64,000 nucleotides of DNA from Arsenicibacter rosenii (GTDB lineage: Bacteria > Bacteroidota > Bacteroidia > Cytophagales > Spirosomataceae), in contig NZ_MORL01000002.1 in the NCBI RefSeq assembly GCF_001870735.1, forward strand, positions 608,636 to 672,635, read 5' to 3'. Each line of letters starts with the position of its first letter. Position 1 is the first letter of the stretch. Of this stretch, positions 36,315-44,519 are shown piece by piece. Both the position numbers and the translations under genes were made by a program. Below the pieces are notes generated by a model, which saw nothing but the letters and a program-made list of their open reading frames with translations, searched no databases and had not been told where the DNA came from.

Positions 36315-37832
36315 TTATTGGTTCAACTTTTCGACTAGTAACGCATTAACCAGTTTGGGGTCGGCCGAGCCCTGCGACTTTTTCATGACCTCACCCATAA
36401 ACATACCCAGCAGGTTTTTCTTGCCTTTCTTATACTGAGCAACCTTATCGGGCCATGCGGCTAATACCTCTTCTACCAACGTTCCGAGCGTGTCGGTATT
36501 GCGGTTCTGAATCAGATTATGCTGTTCGGCCAGCTGATTGGGGGTCTCGGTGGCGCCTTCGGCCATCAGGCTGAAAATTTTCTGCGCTGCCGTCTGGCTG
36601 ATGGTGCCGTTGTCGATCAGGGTAATCATCGTACCAATCCGCTCAGCATCAACCGGAAACTGGCGTTCGCGAAGCGATTTTTCGTTCAGCAGTGAGCGTA
36701 CCGGACCCATGAGCCAGTTCGAGATCGCTTTGTAATTGGTCGTGTACCGGCAAACCGACTCGTAGAACTCCGCCATTTCGCGGGCGTCGGTCAGCAGGGC
36801 GGCATCGTATTCCGGCAAGCCATACTGGTCCACAAACCGCTGGTACATCTGAGCAGGCAGCAAGGGCATCGTTGATTCAATCGCGGCCATCCACTCGTCC
36901 GAAATCGTTACCGGCTGTAGGTCAGGGTCAGGGAAGTACCGGTAATCGTTCATGGTTTCTTTCTCCCGCATGCCGAAGGTCTGTCCGCTGCCGGCATCAA
37001 ACGTACGGGTCTCCTGAATAATCCGGCCACCGGTTTCGGTCAGCTCAATCTGCCGGCGGAACTCCACCTCAATGGCACGCTGTACGTTCCGGATCGAGTT
37101 CAGGTTTTTTACTTCGACCTTAGTCCCGAGCTTTGTTTCGCCTTTCGGGCGGATAGAAATATTTACGTCGCACCGCAGCGACCCTTCTTCCATGTTGCCG
37201 TCGCAGATATTCAGGTAGCGAACCAGCCGGCGGACTTCCGTCAGGTAGGCACCGGCTTCTTCGGCCGTCCGGATACACGGGTCGGTAACCATCTCAATCA
37301 GCGGGGTACCGGCACGGTTATAGTCCAGGCAGGTTGCCCAGTCGTCGGCATCGTGGATGGATTTCCCCGCATCTTCTTCAAGGTGAATGTGGTGAACCTC
37401 AATGACGCGTTCGTAGGGCGCTCCGGTTTCCGGATCTTTTACTTTGACAAGAATGCCGCCACCGACACAGATCGGGCCTTTATCCTGCGAAAGCTGGTAC
37501 CCTTTCGGCAGGTCAGGATAAAAATAGTTCTTACGGGCAAAAACGTTATGTCGGGTAATTTCTGACTGGCAGGCTAAGCCCATACGCACGGCGTATTCAA
37601 TGGCTTTGCGGTTCACTTTGGGGAGCGTTCCGGGATGAGCAAGGGTAATAACGCTGATATTGGTATTGGGCTCTGCACCAAACGCATTGGCGTCGGCAGC
37701 AAACATTTTGCTTTCTGTCAATAACTGACAGTGAACTTCTAATCCAATAACAGCCTCAAATTTGTCCGCGCCTGAAACAGGACCGTCGGGCTTGGCTACT
37801 TCGTCCGGTGATATAATCTCCTCTGCCACCAT
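36315..37832 (-). CDS. gatB: Aspartyl/glutamyl-tRNA amidotransferase subunit B
   Basis: Subunit of the GatCAB complex that converts Glu-tRNA-Gln (and Asp-tRNA-Asn) to the amidated forms. ATG 37832 is preferred to TTG 37838, giving 505 residues. The kinase-like N-terminal domain opens with VIGLEVHCQLLTESKMF, includes zinc-site-like cysteines, NRAGTPLIEMVTDPCI and YRYFPDPDLQPV. The C-terminal YqeY domain binds tRNA (LVEEVLAAWPDKVAQYK, GKKNLLGMFMGEVM). The gatA and gatC genes are not in the window. Confidence 0.97.
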   Translation of the reverse strand: MVAEEIISPDEVAKPDGPVSGADKFEAVIGLEVHCQLLTESKMFAADANAFGAEPNTNISVITLAHPGTLPKVNRKAIEYAVRMGLACQSEITRHNVFARKNYFYPDLPKGYQLSQDKGPICVGGGILVKVKDPETGAPYERVIEVHHIHLEEDAGKSIHDADDWATCLDYNRAGTPLIEMVTDPCIRTAEEAGAYLTEVRRLVRYLNICDGNMEEGSLRCDVNISIRPKGETKLGTKVEVKNLNSIRNVQRAIEVEFRRQIELTETGGRIIQETRTFDAGSGQTFGMREKETMNDYRYFPDPDLQPVTISDEWMAAIESTMPLLPAQMYQRFVDQYGLPEYDAALLTDAREMAEFYESVCRYTTNYKAISNWLMGPVRSLLNEKSLRERQFPVDAERIGTMITLIDNGTISQTAAQKIFSLMAEGATETPNQLAEQHNLIQNRNTDTLGTLVEEVLAAWPDKVAQYKKGKKNLLGMFMGEVMKKSQGSADPKLVNALLVEKLNQ

Positions 37833-37855
37833 GTACAATGTGTTGTGATTTACAA

Positions 37856-37863
37856 CAAAGATA
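37856..37863 (-). promoter_or_regulatory. -7 element of gatB
   Basis: Minus strand TATCTTTG fits TAnnTTTG, 24 bases before ATG 37832. No clear -33 box is present. Confidence 0.45.
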
Positions 37864-37894
37864 CAGCAAAATGAGACAGAATTAGAGCGGTCGG

Positions 37895-38006
37895 AGCCAC
37901 AAAGGCGCTAACAATCAAAGAAGCGCTCAGTTGAATAGCCACAAAGGCACTAAGAACCAGAGCCGCGCAAAGTGTCGTGTTTCTTCGATCGGTGGTGCCT
38001 TTGTGG
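37895..38006. repeat. CCACAAAGGCACTAA-type repeats
   Basis: AGCCACAAAGGCGCTAA (37895-37911) and AGCCACAAAGGCACTAA (37937-37953) are direct copies. GTGCCTTTGTGG (37995-38006) is an inverted copy. Together they fill the gap between gatB and crtB. Confidence 0.75.
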
Positions 38007-38013
38007 TCCGGAG

Positions 38014-38850
38014 CTAAATAACGTTCAGCCGGTACTTAAGGTAGGTTTGGGCCAGCAGTGCGATTTTTTTGGTGTCAGGCACCCGTACCCGCTCTGTCTG
38101 AATACGCGAAACCGGCAAGGCCTTGATTTTATTGAACAGCGTCTGGTAATAGACATAGGCCAGATACACCCCCATGCGCGCGCCTTTCGGCAGGTTCATG
38201 ATACCGATATACGCTTCGTCGAAATCATGCTGTATGTCTCGTTCGATCAGTTCCTTGGCGTCGCAGGTGAAGGCGTCGAAGTTCACGCCGGGGAAGTAAG
38301 TACGCCCCCGTTCCTGGTAATCGCTTTTGACATCGCGCAGGAAGTTCACTTTCTGGAAAGCGGACCCCAGCTTACGGGCCGGTTCTTTCAGGCGGTCATA
38401 CATGGCACGGTCGCCTTCGCAGAATACCCGCAGACACATAAGCCCCACCACTTCGGCCGAACCGTAGATATACTCATTGTATCCACGCGCGTCGTAGTCC
38501 TGAAAATACAGGTCCATTTCCATGCTCTTCAGAAACGCGTCGATCAGCTCACGGTCAATCTCATATTGCCTGACAACCAGCTGAAAGGCATGCAGCACCG
38601 GATTCAGGCTGATACGCTCGTCAATGGCCGTGTAGGCGTCCTGCTTAAATCGTTCGAGCAGCGTTTTCTTGTCATAATCATGGAATGTATCCACAATCTC
38701 ATCGGCATAGCGGACAAACCCATAAATGGCATAAATCGGGAAGTGGAACTTACGGTCCAGTGTTTTAATTCCCAGTGTAAACGACGTACTGTAGTGTTCA
38801 GTAATCAGTTTGCTGCATTCCAGCGCCGTCTGGTTAAATAATGACATCAT
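38014..38850 (-). CDS. crtB: Phytoene/squalene synthase family protein
   Basis: Condenses two geranylgeranyl diphosphates to phytoene, the first dedicated carotenoid step. The 278 residues contain both Asp-rich sites: RYADEIVDTFHDYD and FLRDVKSDYQERGRTYFP. The adjacent crtI gene (85 bases upstream on the same strand) supports phytoene rather than squalene synthase. Alternative ATG 38847 is equally possible. It ends the sigma-crtI-crtB series. Confidence 0.94.
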   Translation of the reverse strand: MMSLFNQTALECSKLITEHYSTSFTLGIKTLDRKFHFPIYAIYGFVRYADEIVDTFHDYDKKTLLERFKQDAYTAIDERISLNPVLHAFQLVVRQYEIDRELIDAFLKSMEMDLYFQDYDARGYNEYIYGSAEVVGLMCLRVFCEGDRAMYDRLKEPARKLGSAFQKVNFLRDVKSDYQERGRTYFPGVNFDAFTCDAKELIERDIQHDFDEAYIGIMNLPKGARMGVYLAYVYYQTLFNKIKALPVSRIQTERVRVPDTKKIALLAQTYLKYRLNVI

Positions 38851-38935
38851 GTGCTTGTACGGGTAGTGGTACTCGACAATAAGTTAGGTAATTCTAAGTT
38901 ACAAGTAAGGAAAAAGCTAGCCAACGGGATAGTGG

Positions 38936-40414
38936 TCAGGCAAGCGTAAATTCTTTCGCGACTTCATCGGCGACAACCAATCCGGAAATCAGCGAGGGAG
39001 GCACACCGGGGCCTGGCACCGTTAGCTGACCAGTATAAAACAAGTTGGAAACTTTTTTGTTTTTCAAAGATGGCTTCAGAAGGGCCGTTTGCATCAGCGT
39101 GTTGGCCAGGCCATACGCATTGCCCCGGAACGCATTATAATCATTTTTGAAATCCTGATGGGCATAACTGCGCTTGTAAACTACGTGATTACGAATGTCT
39201 TCGCCTACATATTGTTCAAGCCGGTCCATCAGCATGGTATAATACTTCTCCCGCGTGGCCTCGTCGTCGGCAAGGTCAGGAGCCACCGGAATGAGCAGAA
39301 ATAAATTTTCGCAGCCTTCGGGGGCTACCGACGGATCGGTTTTCGACGGGGCTGATACGTAGAAAAGCGGTTTGGTTGGCCAGCAGGGCGTTTCGTAAAT
39401 CTCCTGCGCGTGAAGCGTAAAATCTTCGTCGAAAAACAGGTTATGATGCTGTAGCTTCGGAATCCGTTTATTGACGCCCAGATAGAAGAGGAGTGACGAG
39501 GGCGCCATCACCCGTTTCTGCCAGTAGGCATCGTCGTAGTTGCGCAGCGGCTGGTCGAGGAGTTTGGTATCGACATGGTTGTAATCGGCACCGGCCACCA
39601 CCACATCGGCTTCAAATACCCCTGCGTTCGTGATCACCCGCCGCGCTTCCCGGTCGTCGACCCCGATATGCTGCACATTCTGGTTATAAAGAATCTTGAC
39701 GCCTTTTTCTTCCGCCAGGCTTACCATCGCCTTCACAATTTCGTGCATGCCGCCCATCGGATACCAGGTGCCCATTGTCATTTCGGCATAATTCATCAGG
39801 CTATACATGGCCGGCGTATTTTCGGCCGTTGCCCCCAGAAACAAAATCGGGAATTCTACGAGCTGCAACAGCTTCGGATGGGTGAAAAACTTCCGGACGT
39901 GCGACGAAAATGACTGGAATACATCGAGCCGCGCGACATCATACAGCAGTTTAAGGCTCAGAAATTCCGTAACTGACCGGCTTGGTTTCCAGACAAAATT
40001 ATGGATACCGACATCGTACTTATAAGACGCCTGACGCAGGAATTCGGCCAGTTTCGGGCCGCTGCCAGGTTCAATTTTTTCGAAAAGTGCCTGCAGATTG
40101 CTGATGCCAACCGGAAGGTCGACAGCGTCGTCCGGCCCAAAGATAACCGTGTAAGACGGGTCGAGACGGATAAGGTTGTAGTAGTCAGAAGGTTTACGGC
40201 CGAAGCGGGCAAAGTAAGTTTCGAACACATCGGGCATCCAGTACCAGCTGGGGCCCATGTCAAACACGAAACCATTGGCGGCAAACACACGGGCGCGGCC
40301 GCCCGGCGTGCTGTTTTTTTCGAGAATGGTCACGTCATAGCCTTTATCGGCTAAACTGGTAGCGGCTGCCAGACCGGCAAAACCGGCACCAATGACCAGA
40401 ACACGTTTAGGCAT
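38936..40414 (-). CDS. crtI: Phytoene desaturase
   Basis: FAD-dependent enzyme that introduces double bonds into phytoene to form coloured carotenes. The 492 residues start with the dinucleotide-binding fold VIGAGFAGLAAATSLADKGY, followed by EKNSTPGGRARVF. The C-terminal CrtI signature is present (FYTGQLTVPGPGVPPSLISG). It lies between an ECF sigma gene and crtB, all on the minus strand, a common carotenoid arrangement in Bacteroidota. The sigma gene has its own terminator, so crtI-crtB probably have a separate promoter; the upstream region lacks a full TAnnTTTG box. Confidence 0.95.
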   Translation of the reverse strand: MPKRVLVIGAGFAGLAAATSLADKGYDVTILEKNSTPGGRARVFAANGFVFDMGPSWYWMPDVFETYFARFGRKPSDYYNLIRLDPSYTVIFGPDDAVDLPVGISNLQALFEKIEPGSGPKLAEFLRQASYKYDVGIHNFVWKPSRSVTEFLSLKLLYDVARLDVFQSFSSHVRKFFTHPKLLQLVEFPILFLGATAENTPAMYSLMNYAEMTMGTWYPMGGMHEIVKAMVSLAEEKGVKILYNQNVQHIGVDDREARRVITNAGVFEADVVVAGADYNHVDTKLLDQPLRNYDDAYWQKRVMAPSSLLFYLGVNKRIPKLQHHNLFFDEDFTLHAQEIYETPCWPTKPLFYVSAPSKTDPSVAPEGCENLFLLIPVAPDLADDEATREKYYTMLMDRLEQYVGEDIRNHVVYKRSYAHQDFKNDYNAFRGNAYGLANTLMQTALLKPSLKNKKVSNLFYTGQLTVPGPGVPPSLISGLVVADEVAKEFTLA

Positions 40415-40523
40415 GTAGGTAGTTTACGGTTAGTTAGTGGTGGCTTACGGGCAATGGCCGTACTTCTGCGCACGTAAGTGTACAAATGATAACCAACAAA
40501 GGAACAATTGGTTTACAAAAACC

Positions 40524-40554
40524 AAAAAAGTTGGGCGTAAAACACCCAACTTTT
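40524..40554 (-). terminator. Terminator of the ECF sigma gene
   Basis: On the minus strand AAAGTTGGG pairs with CCCAACTTT and is followed by a T-run (CTTTTTTGG). A second smaller hairpin (GATAACCCGC with GCGGTTAT, 40606-40626) lies just after the stop codon. Confidence 0.8.
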
Positions 40555-40630
40555 CGGAACCTTCCTCTTTTTTAACCAAAAACTACTCAATCAAGGTTTT
40601 TTGTGATAACCCGCTTGAGCGGTTATTTGT

Positions 40631-41146
40631 TCACGCGCCATAATAGGCATATATTTTCAGTTTGTCTTTAAGCTCTTTCCGGGCAATATGAATCCGGTTT
40701 TTCACAGTACCGATAGGGATGTCAAGGCGCTGTGCGATTTCGTGGTATTTAAAACCGCGGAAGTGCATCATGAATGGCGTCCGGTATGTGTCATCAAGGC
40801 CACTCACTGCTCTCGCGATATCTTCCTGGGCAAACGTTGAATACGCCAGGTTGTCGGTGCTGCTCTCCGTCGAGTTGATGTAGTGCAGGTTATCCGTTGT
40901 GTCGATGAATGTGTTTTTACGAACCATTCGCTGGTAGTTCGTGATGAACGTGTTTTTCATGATGGTGTATAACCATGCTTTAAGGTTGGTACCATCCGTG
41001 TATTTATCACGGTTAGTAAATGCTTTCAACAGGGTATCCTGTAACAGGTCGTTCGCATCTTCAACGTCTTTTGTCAAGCGGAGTGCAAACGGACGTAGTG
41101 ACTTCGAGACTTTACCGATATGTTGAGTGAATTCGAGCGCTGTCAT
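40631..41146 (-). CDS. ECF sigma factor upstream of carotenoid genes
   Basis: A 171-residue ECF sigma factor. Region 2 includes DVEDANDLLQDTLLKAFTNRDKY and LKAWLYTIMKNTFIT; region 4 includes FMMHFRGFKYHEIAQRLDIP and GTVKNRIHIARKELK. No anti-sigma gene lies next to it. The position just upstream of crtI and crtB suggests, but does not prove, control of carotenoid genes, as for light- or stress-responsive sigma factors elsewhere. It has its own standard promoter and terminator. Confidence 0.92.
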   Translation of the reverse strand: MTALEFTQHIGKVSKSLRPFALRLTKDVEDANDLLQDTLLKAFTNRDKYTDGTNLKAWLYTIMKNTFITNYQRMVRKNTFIDTTDNLHYINSTESSTDNLAYSTFAQEDIARAVSGLDDTYRTPFMMHFRGFKYHEIAQRLDIPIGTVKNRIHIARKELKDKLKIYAYYGA

Positions 41147-41509
41147 GGATCTATATATTTTTTTGTTGAACCAAATTTATACATCAATTAAACAAAAATC
41201 CAACCAGATTCAGAATTTTTAAATTCACTTAGCCAAAATGCGGTTAAAAATAGCTAAGTCTCTGATTTATAAATGCCTTAAATTGTGCCAATTTCAAGGT
41301 AAGGATTTCTTTTTAAACTGTGGACTGTGGAAAAAAAGCCCCAAATTGTAGAAAACCTGTTCCTTGTCTTGTTTAACATTTGGTAGTAATACGTTAAACA
41401 AACTACTTTGGTTTCCTGACCGCCTGAATTTTTTTTGTTTCAGGCCTTACTGAACCTTTTTGAAACATGGTTGCGTTAAGAAACAGGTATTGAACACTGT
41501 ATATTACGA
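41147..41509. other. Divergent intergenic region, sigma gene and TonB receptor
   Basis: 363 bases between oppositely oriented genes, AT-rich in the first half. It holds the minus-strand promoter of the sigma gene at 41172-41203. Toward the receptor gene there is only a near match (TACTTTG, one base short of TAnnTTTG) around 41404-41411. No further gene is supported. Confidence 0.6.
41172..41203 (-). promoter_or_regulatory. Bacteroidota-type promoter of the ECF sigma gene
   Basis: Minus strand TTG (41201-41203), 21 bases, TAAATTTG (41172-41179). The transcript would start about 20 bases before the ATG. Confidence 0.6.
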
Positions 41510-43876
41510 ATGCGGAGTCTCTGGATAAGTCTGATCAGCGGTTTGTTTTTGGCTGCGCCGACAGCATGGGCACAGACAGCCTGTTCCTGTTATATAAAAG
41601 GTAAAGTCGTTGACCGGGAAACCAGTCAGCCTATTCCGGGCGCGACGGTGATTATCCAGGAAACCGGGCTGGGTGCCGTAACGGATACCAACGGCTACTA
41701 CCGGATTGAGCACCTTTGCCCGCAACGCTACACACTTCTGGCCCGGATTCTGGGCTACAAGGAAATCCGGCAGTCGCTTACGATAGAGCATGAGTCTTCC
41801 CGCAGTCAGGATTTTTTGCTGGATGAAGAAGCCGTTCACCTGCACGATGTGAACGTAACCGCCCAGAAAACCGCTGCCCTGAGCAGTCAGGCGGTGCAGG
41901 TTCTGTCTGGCCGCGAGCTGGATCAGACGCGCGGGCAGTCGCTGGGCGAAGCGCTGAAAAAACTCCCCGGCGTGACGACGCTCCAGACCGGTTCTACCAT
42001 TGCTAAACCGGTTATTCACGGTTTTCACAGCAACCGGATCCTGATTCTTAACAACGGTATCCGGCAGGAGGGCCAGCAGTGGGGCTCTGAACATGCGCCC
42101 GAAATCGACCCGTTTATTGCCAGCCGCGTGTCGCTGGTGAAAGGCGCTTCGGGGGTGCGCTATGGCTCAGATGCCATCGGGGGCGTTGTTCTGGTAGAAC
42201 CAGCCCCCTTGCCAACCACACACGGACAGCACGGCGAGCTGAACATGGTTGGCTTTACCAACGGGCGGCAGGGCGTAGTGTCGGCGCAGACCGAAAATAC
42301 ACTCGGTAAGGCCAATCAGTTTGCCTGGCGGGTACAGGGTACGTTGAAACGAGGCGGCAACCTCCAGACACCAGGCTATTTTCTGAGTAATACCGGCACG
42401 TCGGAGCAGAACGGCTCGGTGGCGATGGCTTACCGCACCCGTAACCTGACTACCGACTTGTTTTACAGCCGCTTCAACACTAAAATCGGGATATTTACCG
42501 GTGCGCACATCGGCAGCCTGACCGATCTGGAGCAGGTGCTGGCGTCGGGCGAACCTTATATTAAAAGCGGCTTCAGCTATGCGATCGACCGGCCGTCGCA
42601 GCAGGTACAACACGATCTGCTGAAATGGCGGACGACGTATAAGCCAGCTGCGGCGGGCCTCTGGACGCTGACACTGGCGCGGCAGTTCGATGACCGGAGT
42701 GAGTTTGACCTGCACCGGCCGCGCAACGACAGTCTCGCTGCCCTGAACCGGCCTGAGCTGCGGTTCCGGCTGACGACCTATACCGGCGATCTGGTGTTTG
42801 AACACAAGCCGGTGGGCGCGCTGACCGGACAGGCGGGTGTGACGGGCATGTACCAGTTCAACATCATGAATGGCCGGCCACTGATTCCGAACTTCCGGAC
42901 ATTTGCCGGCGGGGCGTTCTGGATTGAAAAACTCCGTAAAGACCATTGGGAGTATGAGGCCGGGCTGCGGTTCGATTTCCGGCATATGGAGGTATTCCGG
43001 TACCAGAACGGCGCGCTGACCAGTCCGGTCTACGCGTTTGCCAATGGCTCCGGCACACTGGGGGCTACCTATACCATCAATCAGGCATGGACGAGCCGTG
43101 TCAATTTCGGGACGGCATGGCGCGCGCCGAACGTCAGTGAATTGTTCAGCGACGGAGTACATCACGGAGCCGCCGCCTATGAACTGGGCGATCCGGACCT
43201 GCAACCTGAAAAAGCCTATAACCTGAACTGGAACACGACCTACACCGGCAAACGCATTCAGGCCGAAGTAGATCTGTTCTATAATTACATCCGCGATTAT
43301 ATCTACCTGCAACCGCAGGCCGGGCCACGGCTGACTATTCGCGGCGCGTTTCCGTTCTTTAAGTATACGCAGACCGATGTGATCTATACCGGTTTTGATG
43401 CCTCGGCGACTACCACGCTGCTGCCGGTAACCAATCGGGGCGGGCTGCTGTGGAACACCAAACTGGCCTATCTCTACGTACAGGACATTGTTCATCGCCA
43501 GCCACTGGTCTGGATTGCGCCCAACCGGTTTGAAAATACCCTTCGCTTCGAACTTCCGGTATGGGGACGGGATGCGCAGAAAAAAGGCGAACACGCGCAC
43601 TGGCATGATCTCTATGCCGAGATTGGTAATCTGCTGGTGGCGCGGCAAAACCGCGTACCGGCCAACAGCGACTTTGTGGCACCACCGCCAGCCTATTCGC
43701 TGTGGAATGCCGCCATCGGAGCAACCTTCCCTTTTGGCGGCGACCATGGGTTGGTGGTAAGCCTGTCGGTCAATAACCTCTTCAATACGGTTTACCGGGA
43801 TTACCTGAACCGGTTCCGCTACTTTGCCGATGATCCCGGCCGCAATGGTTCGGTACGGCTCAAATGGAGTTTCTGA
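41510..43876 (+). CDS. TonB-dependent receptor, ZnuD-like
   Basis: Outer-membrane active transporter of 788 residues. Order: signal peptide (ending AWAQ), a carboxypeptidase-like regulatory domain (about 27-110; IKGKVVDRETSQPIPGATV), plug domain (about 115-235; LKKLPGVTTLQTG, VKGASGVRYGSDAIGG) and a 22-strand-type barrel ending in aromatic Phe. The region SDGVHHGAAAYELGDPDLQPEK resembles zinc receptor ZnuD, and a HAHWHD cluster supports metal handling. Substrate zinc or another metal is inference. No SusD gene is adjacent, so it is not a polysaccharide receptor. Two hairpins follow the stop codon. Confidence 0.88.
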   Translation: MRSLWISLISGLFLAAPTAWAQTACSCYIKGKVVDRETSQPIPGATVIIQETGLGAVTDTNGYYRIEHLCPQRYTLLARILGYKEIRQSLTIEHESSRSQDFLLDEEAVHLHDVNVTAQKTAALSSQAVQVLSGRELDQTRGQSLGEALKKLPGVTTLQTGSTIAKPVIHGFHSNRILILNNGIRQEGQQWGSEHAPEIDPFIASRVSLVKGASGVRYGSDAIGGVVLVEPAPLPTTHGQHGELNMVGFTNGRQGVVSAQTENTLGKANQFAWRVQGTLKRGGNLQTPGYFLSNTGTSEQNGSVAMAYRTRNLTTDLFYSRFNTKIGIFTGAHIGSLTDLEQVLASGEPYIKSGFSYAIDRPSQQVQHDLLKWRTTYKPAAAGLWTLTLARQFDDRSEFDLHRPRNDSLAALNRPELRFRLTTYTGDLVFEHKPVGALTGQAGVTGMYQFNIMNGRPLIPNFRTFAGGAFWIEKLRKDHWEYEAGLRFDFRHMEVFRYQNGALTSPVYAFANGSGTLGATYTINQAWTSRVNFGTAWRAPNVSELFSDGVHHGAAAYELGDPDLQPEKAYNLNWNTTYTGKRIQAEVDLFYNYIRDYIYLQPQAGPRLTIRGAFPFFKYTQTDVIYTGFDASATTTLLPVTNRGGLLWNTKLAYLYVQDIVHRQPLVWIAPNRFENTLRFELPVWGRDAQKKGEHAHWHDLYAEIGNLLVARQNRVPANSDFVAPPPAYSLWNAAIGATFPFGGDHGLVVSLSVNNLFNTVYRDYLNRFRYFADDPGRNGSVRLKWSF

Positions 43877-43913
43877 GCCTTTTCGGGCACGATACTCCTT
43901 TTTTATAGGTCCG

Positions 43914-43965
43914 CTGGCTATTGTCTTAGCCAGTAAAGGCTTGCCTCTGGGGGCAAGCCTTTTTT
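43914..43965 (+). terminator. Double terminator after the TonB receptor
   Basis: CTGGCTA/TAGCCAG (43914-43933) is followed at once by AAAGGCTTGCC/GGCAAGCCTTT (43935-43962) and a T-run. The second hairpin alone is a strong intrinsic terminator. Confidence 0.9.
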
Positions 43966-43984
43966 GTATTGTTATCTTTTGAAC

Positions 43985-44014
43985 TTGTATATATAATTTT
44001 CTTATATATTTTTG
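43985..44014 (+). promoter_or_regulatory. Consensus promoter of the small protein/permease unit
   Basis: TTG at 43985-43987, exactly 19 bases, TATTTTTG at 44007-44014. It lies 28 bases before ATG 44042 and rules out an in-frame start at 44012. Confidence 0.75.
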
Positions 44015-44041
44015 TTCCATAGCATACTAATCAGACACTCC

Positions 44042-44479
44042 ATGCAAAAACTATCTACAGTACAACTGGCCAGGCTACGGCATGAACTGCGGCGACGGAC
44101 AGCGCACCGGGAAGTACCGGCAACATTGACCCGGCAACTGGCGCGGGAAATTGAGGTCTTGATGGCCGCCGGCCGGTCTTATGAAGAAGCCTTGCTGATG
44201 ACGGTACAGCGAAACAACCCGCGTACCCGCCACCGTCAGCTATACACAGGTGCGGCTACACGCATACCGGGCCGCCACCAGCGGCATCTGGTAGCGGCGC
44301 AATGGCCAACGTGGATGCGGGGGAGTGTCATTGCTTTTGTGACGCTTATGATTTGCATGATGTGGGTTGGCCGGTTATTCACCATTTCACCGGCGGTCTT
44401 CAAAACGGTCTGGATGGTTGCACTTGGCGGCATGGTATGCGCCTATAGTGCACAACGTCTGTTCCGCATGGAGCGCTGA
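44042..44479 (+). CDS. Small membrane protein with permease-prefix-like domain
   Basis: A 145-residue protein just upstream of an FtsX-type permease. The N-terminal ~65 residues are basic and helical (LRHELRRRTAHREVP, LTRQLAREIEVLMAAGRSYEEALLM) and resemble the short 'permease prefix' modules fused to some MacB/FtsX permeases, where an E-rich helix precedes SxEEA. The C-terminal part has two membrane helices (SVIAFVTLMICMMWVGRLF and WMVALGGMVCAY). The strong promoter lies upstream and the permease start 40 bases downstream, so both are cotranscribed. A role as accessory subunit of the permease is inferred from this. Confidence 0.7.
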   Translation: MQKLSTVQLARLRHELRRRTAHREVPATLTRQLAREIEVLMAAGRSYEEALLMTVQRNNPRTRHRQLYTGAATRIPGRHQRHLVAAQWPTWMRGSVIAFVTLMICMMWVGRLFTISPAVFKTVWMVALGGMVCAYSAQRLFRMER

Positions 44480-44519
44480 TTATGGCTGTATTTTCCTGAA
44501 CCAAATACTAATAAACAAC

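Noticed and set aside
42167..44020. Open frame of 617 codons on the minus strand, antisense to the TonB receptor gene
   Set aside because: It lies wholly under a well-supported receptor gene, has Arg/Gln/Pro-rich composition typical of shadow frames and no recognisable domain.
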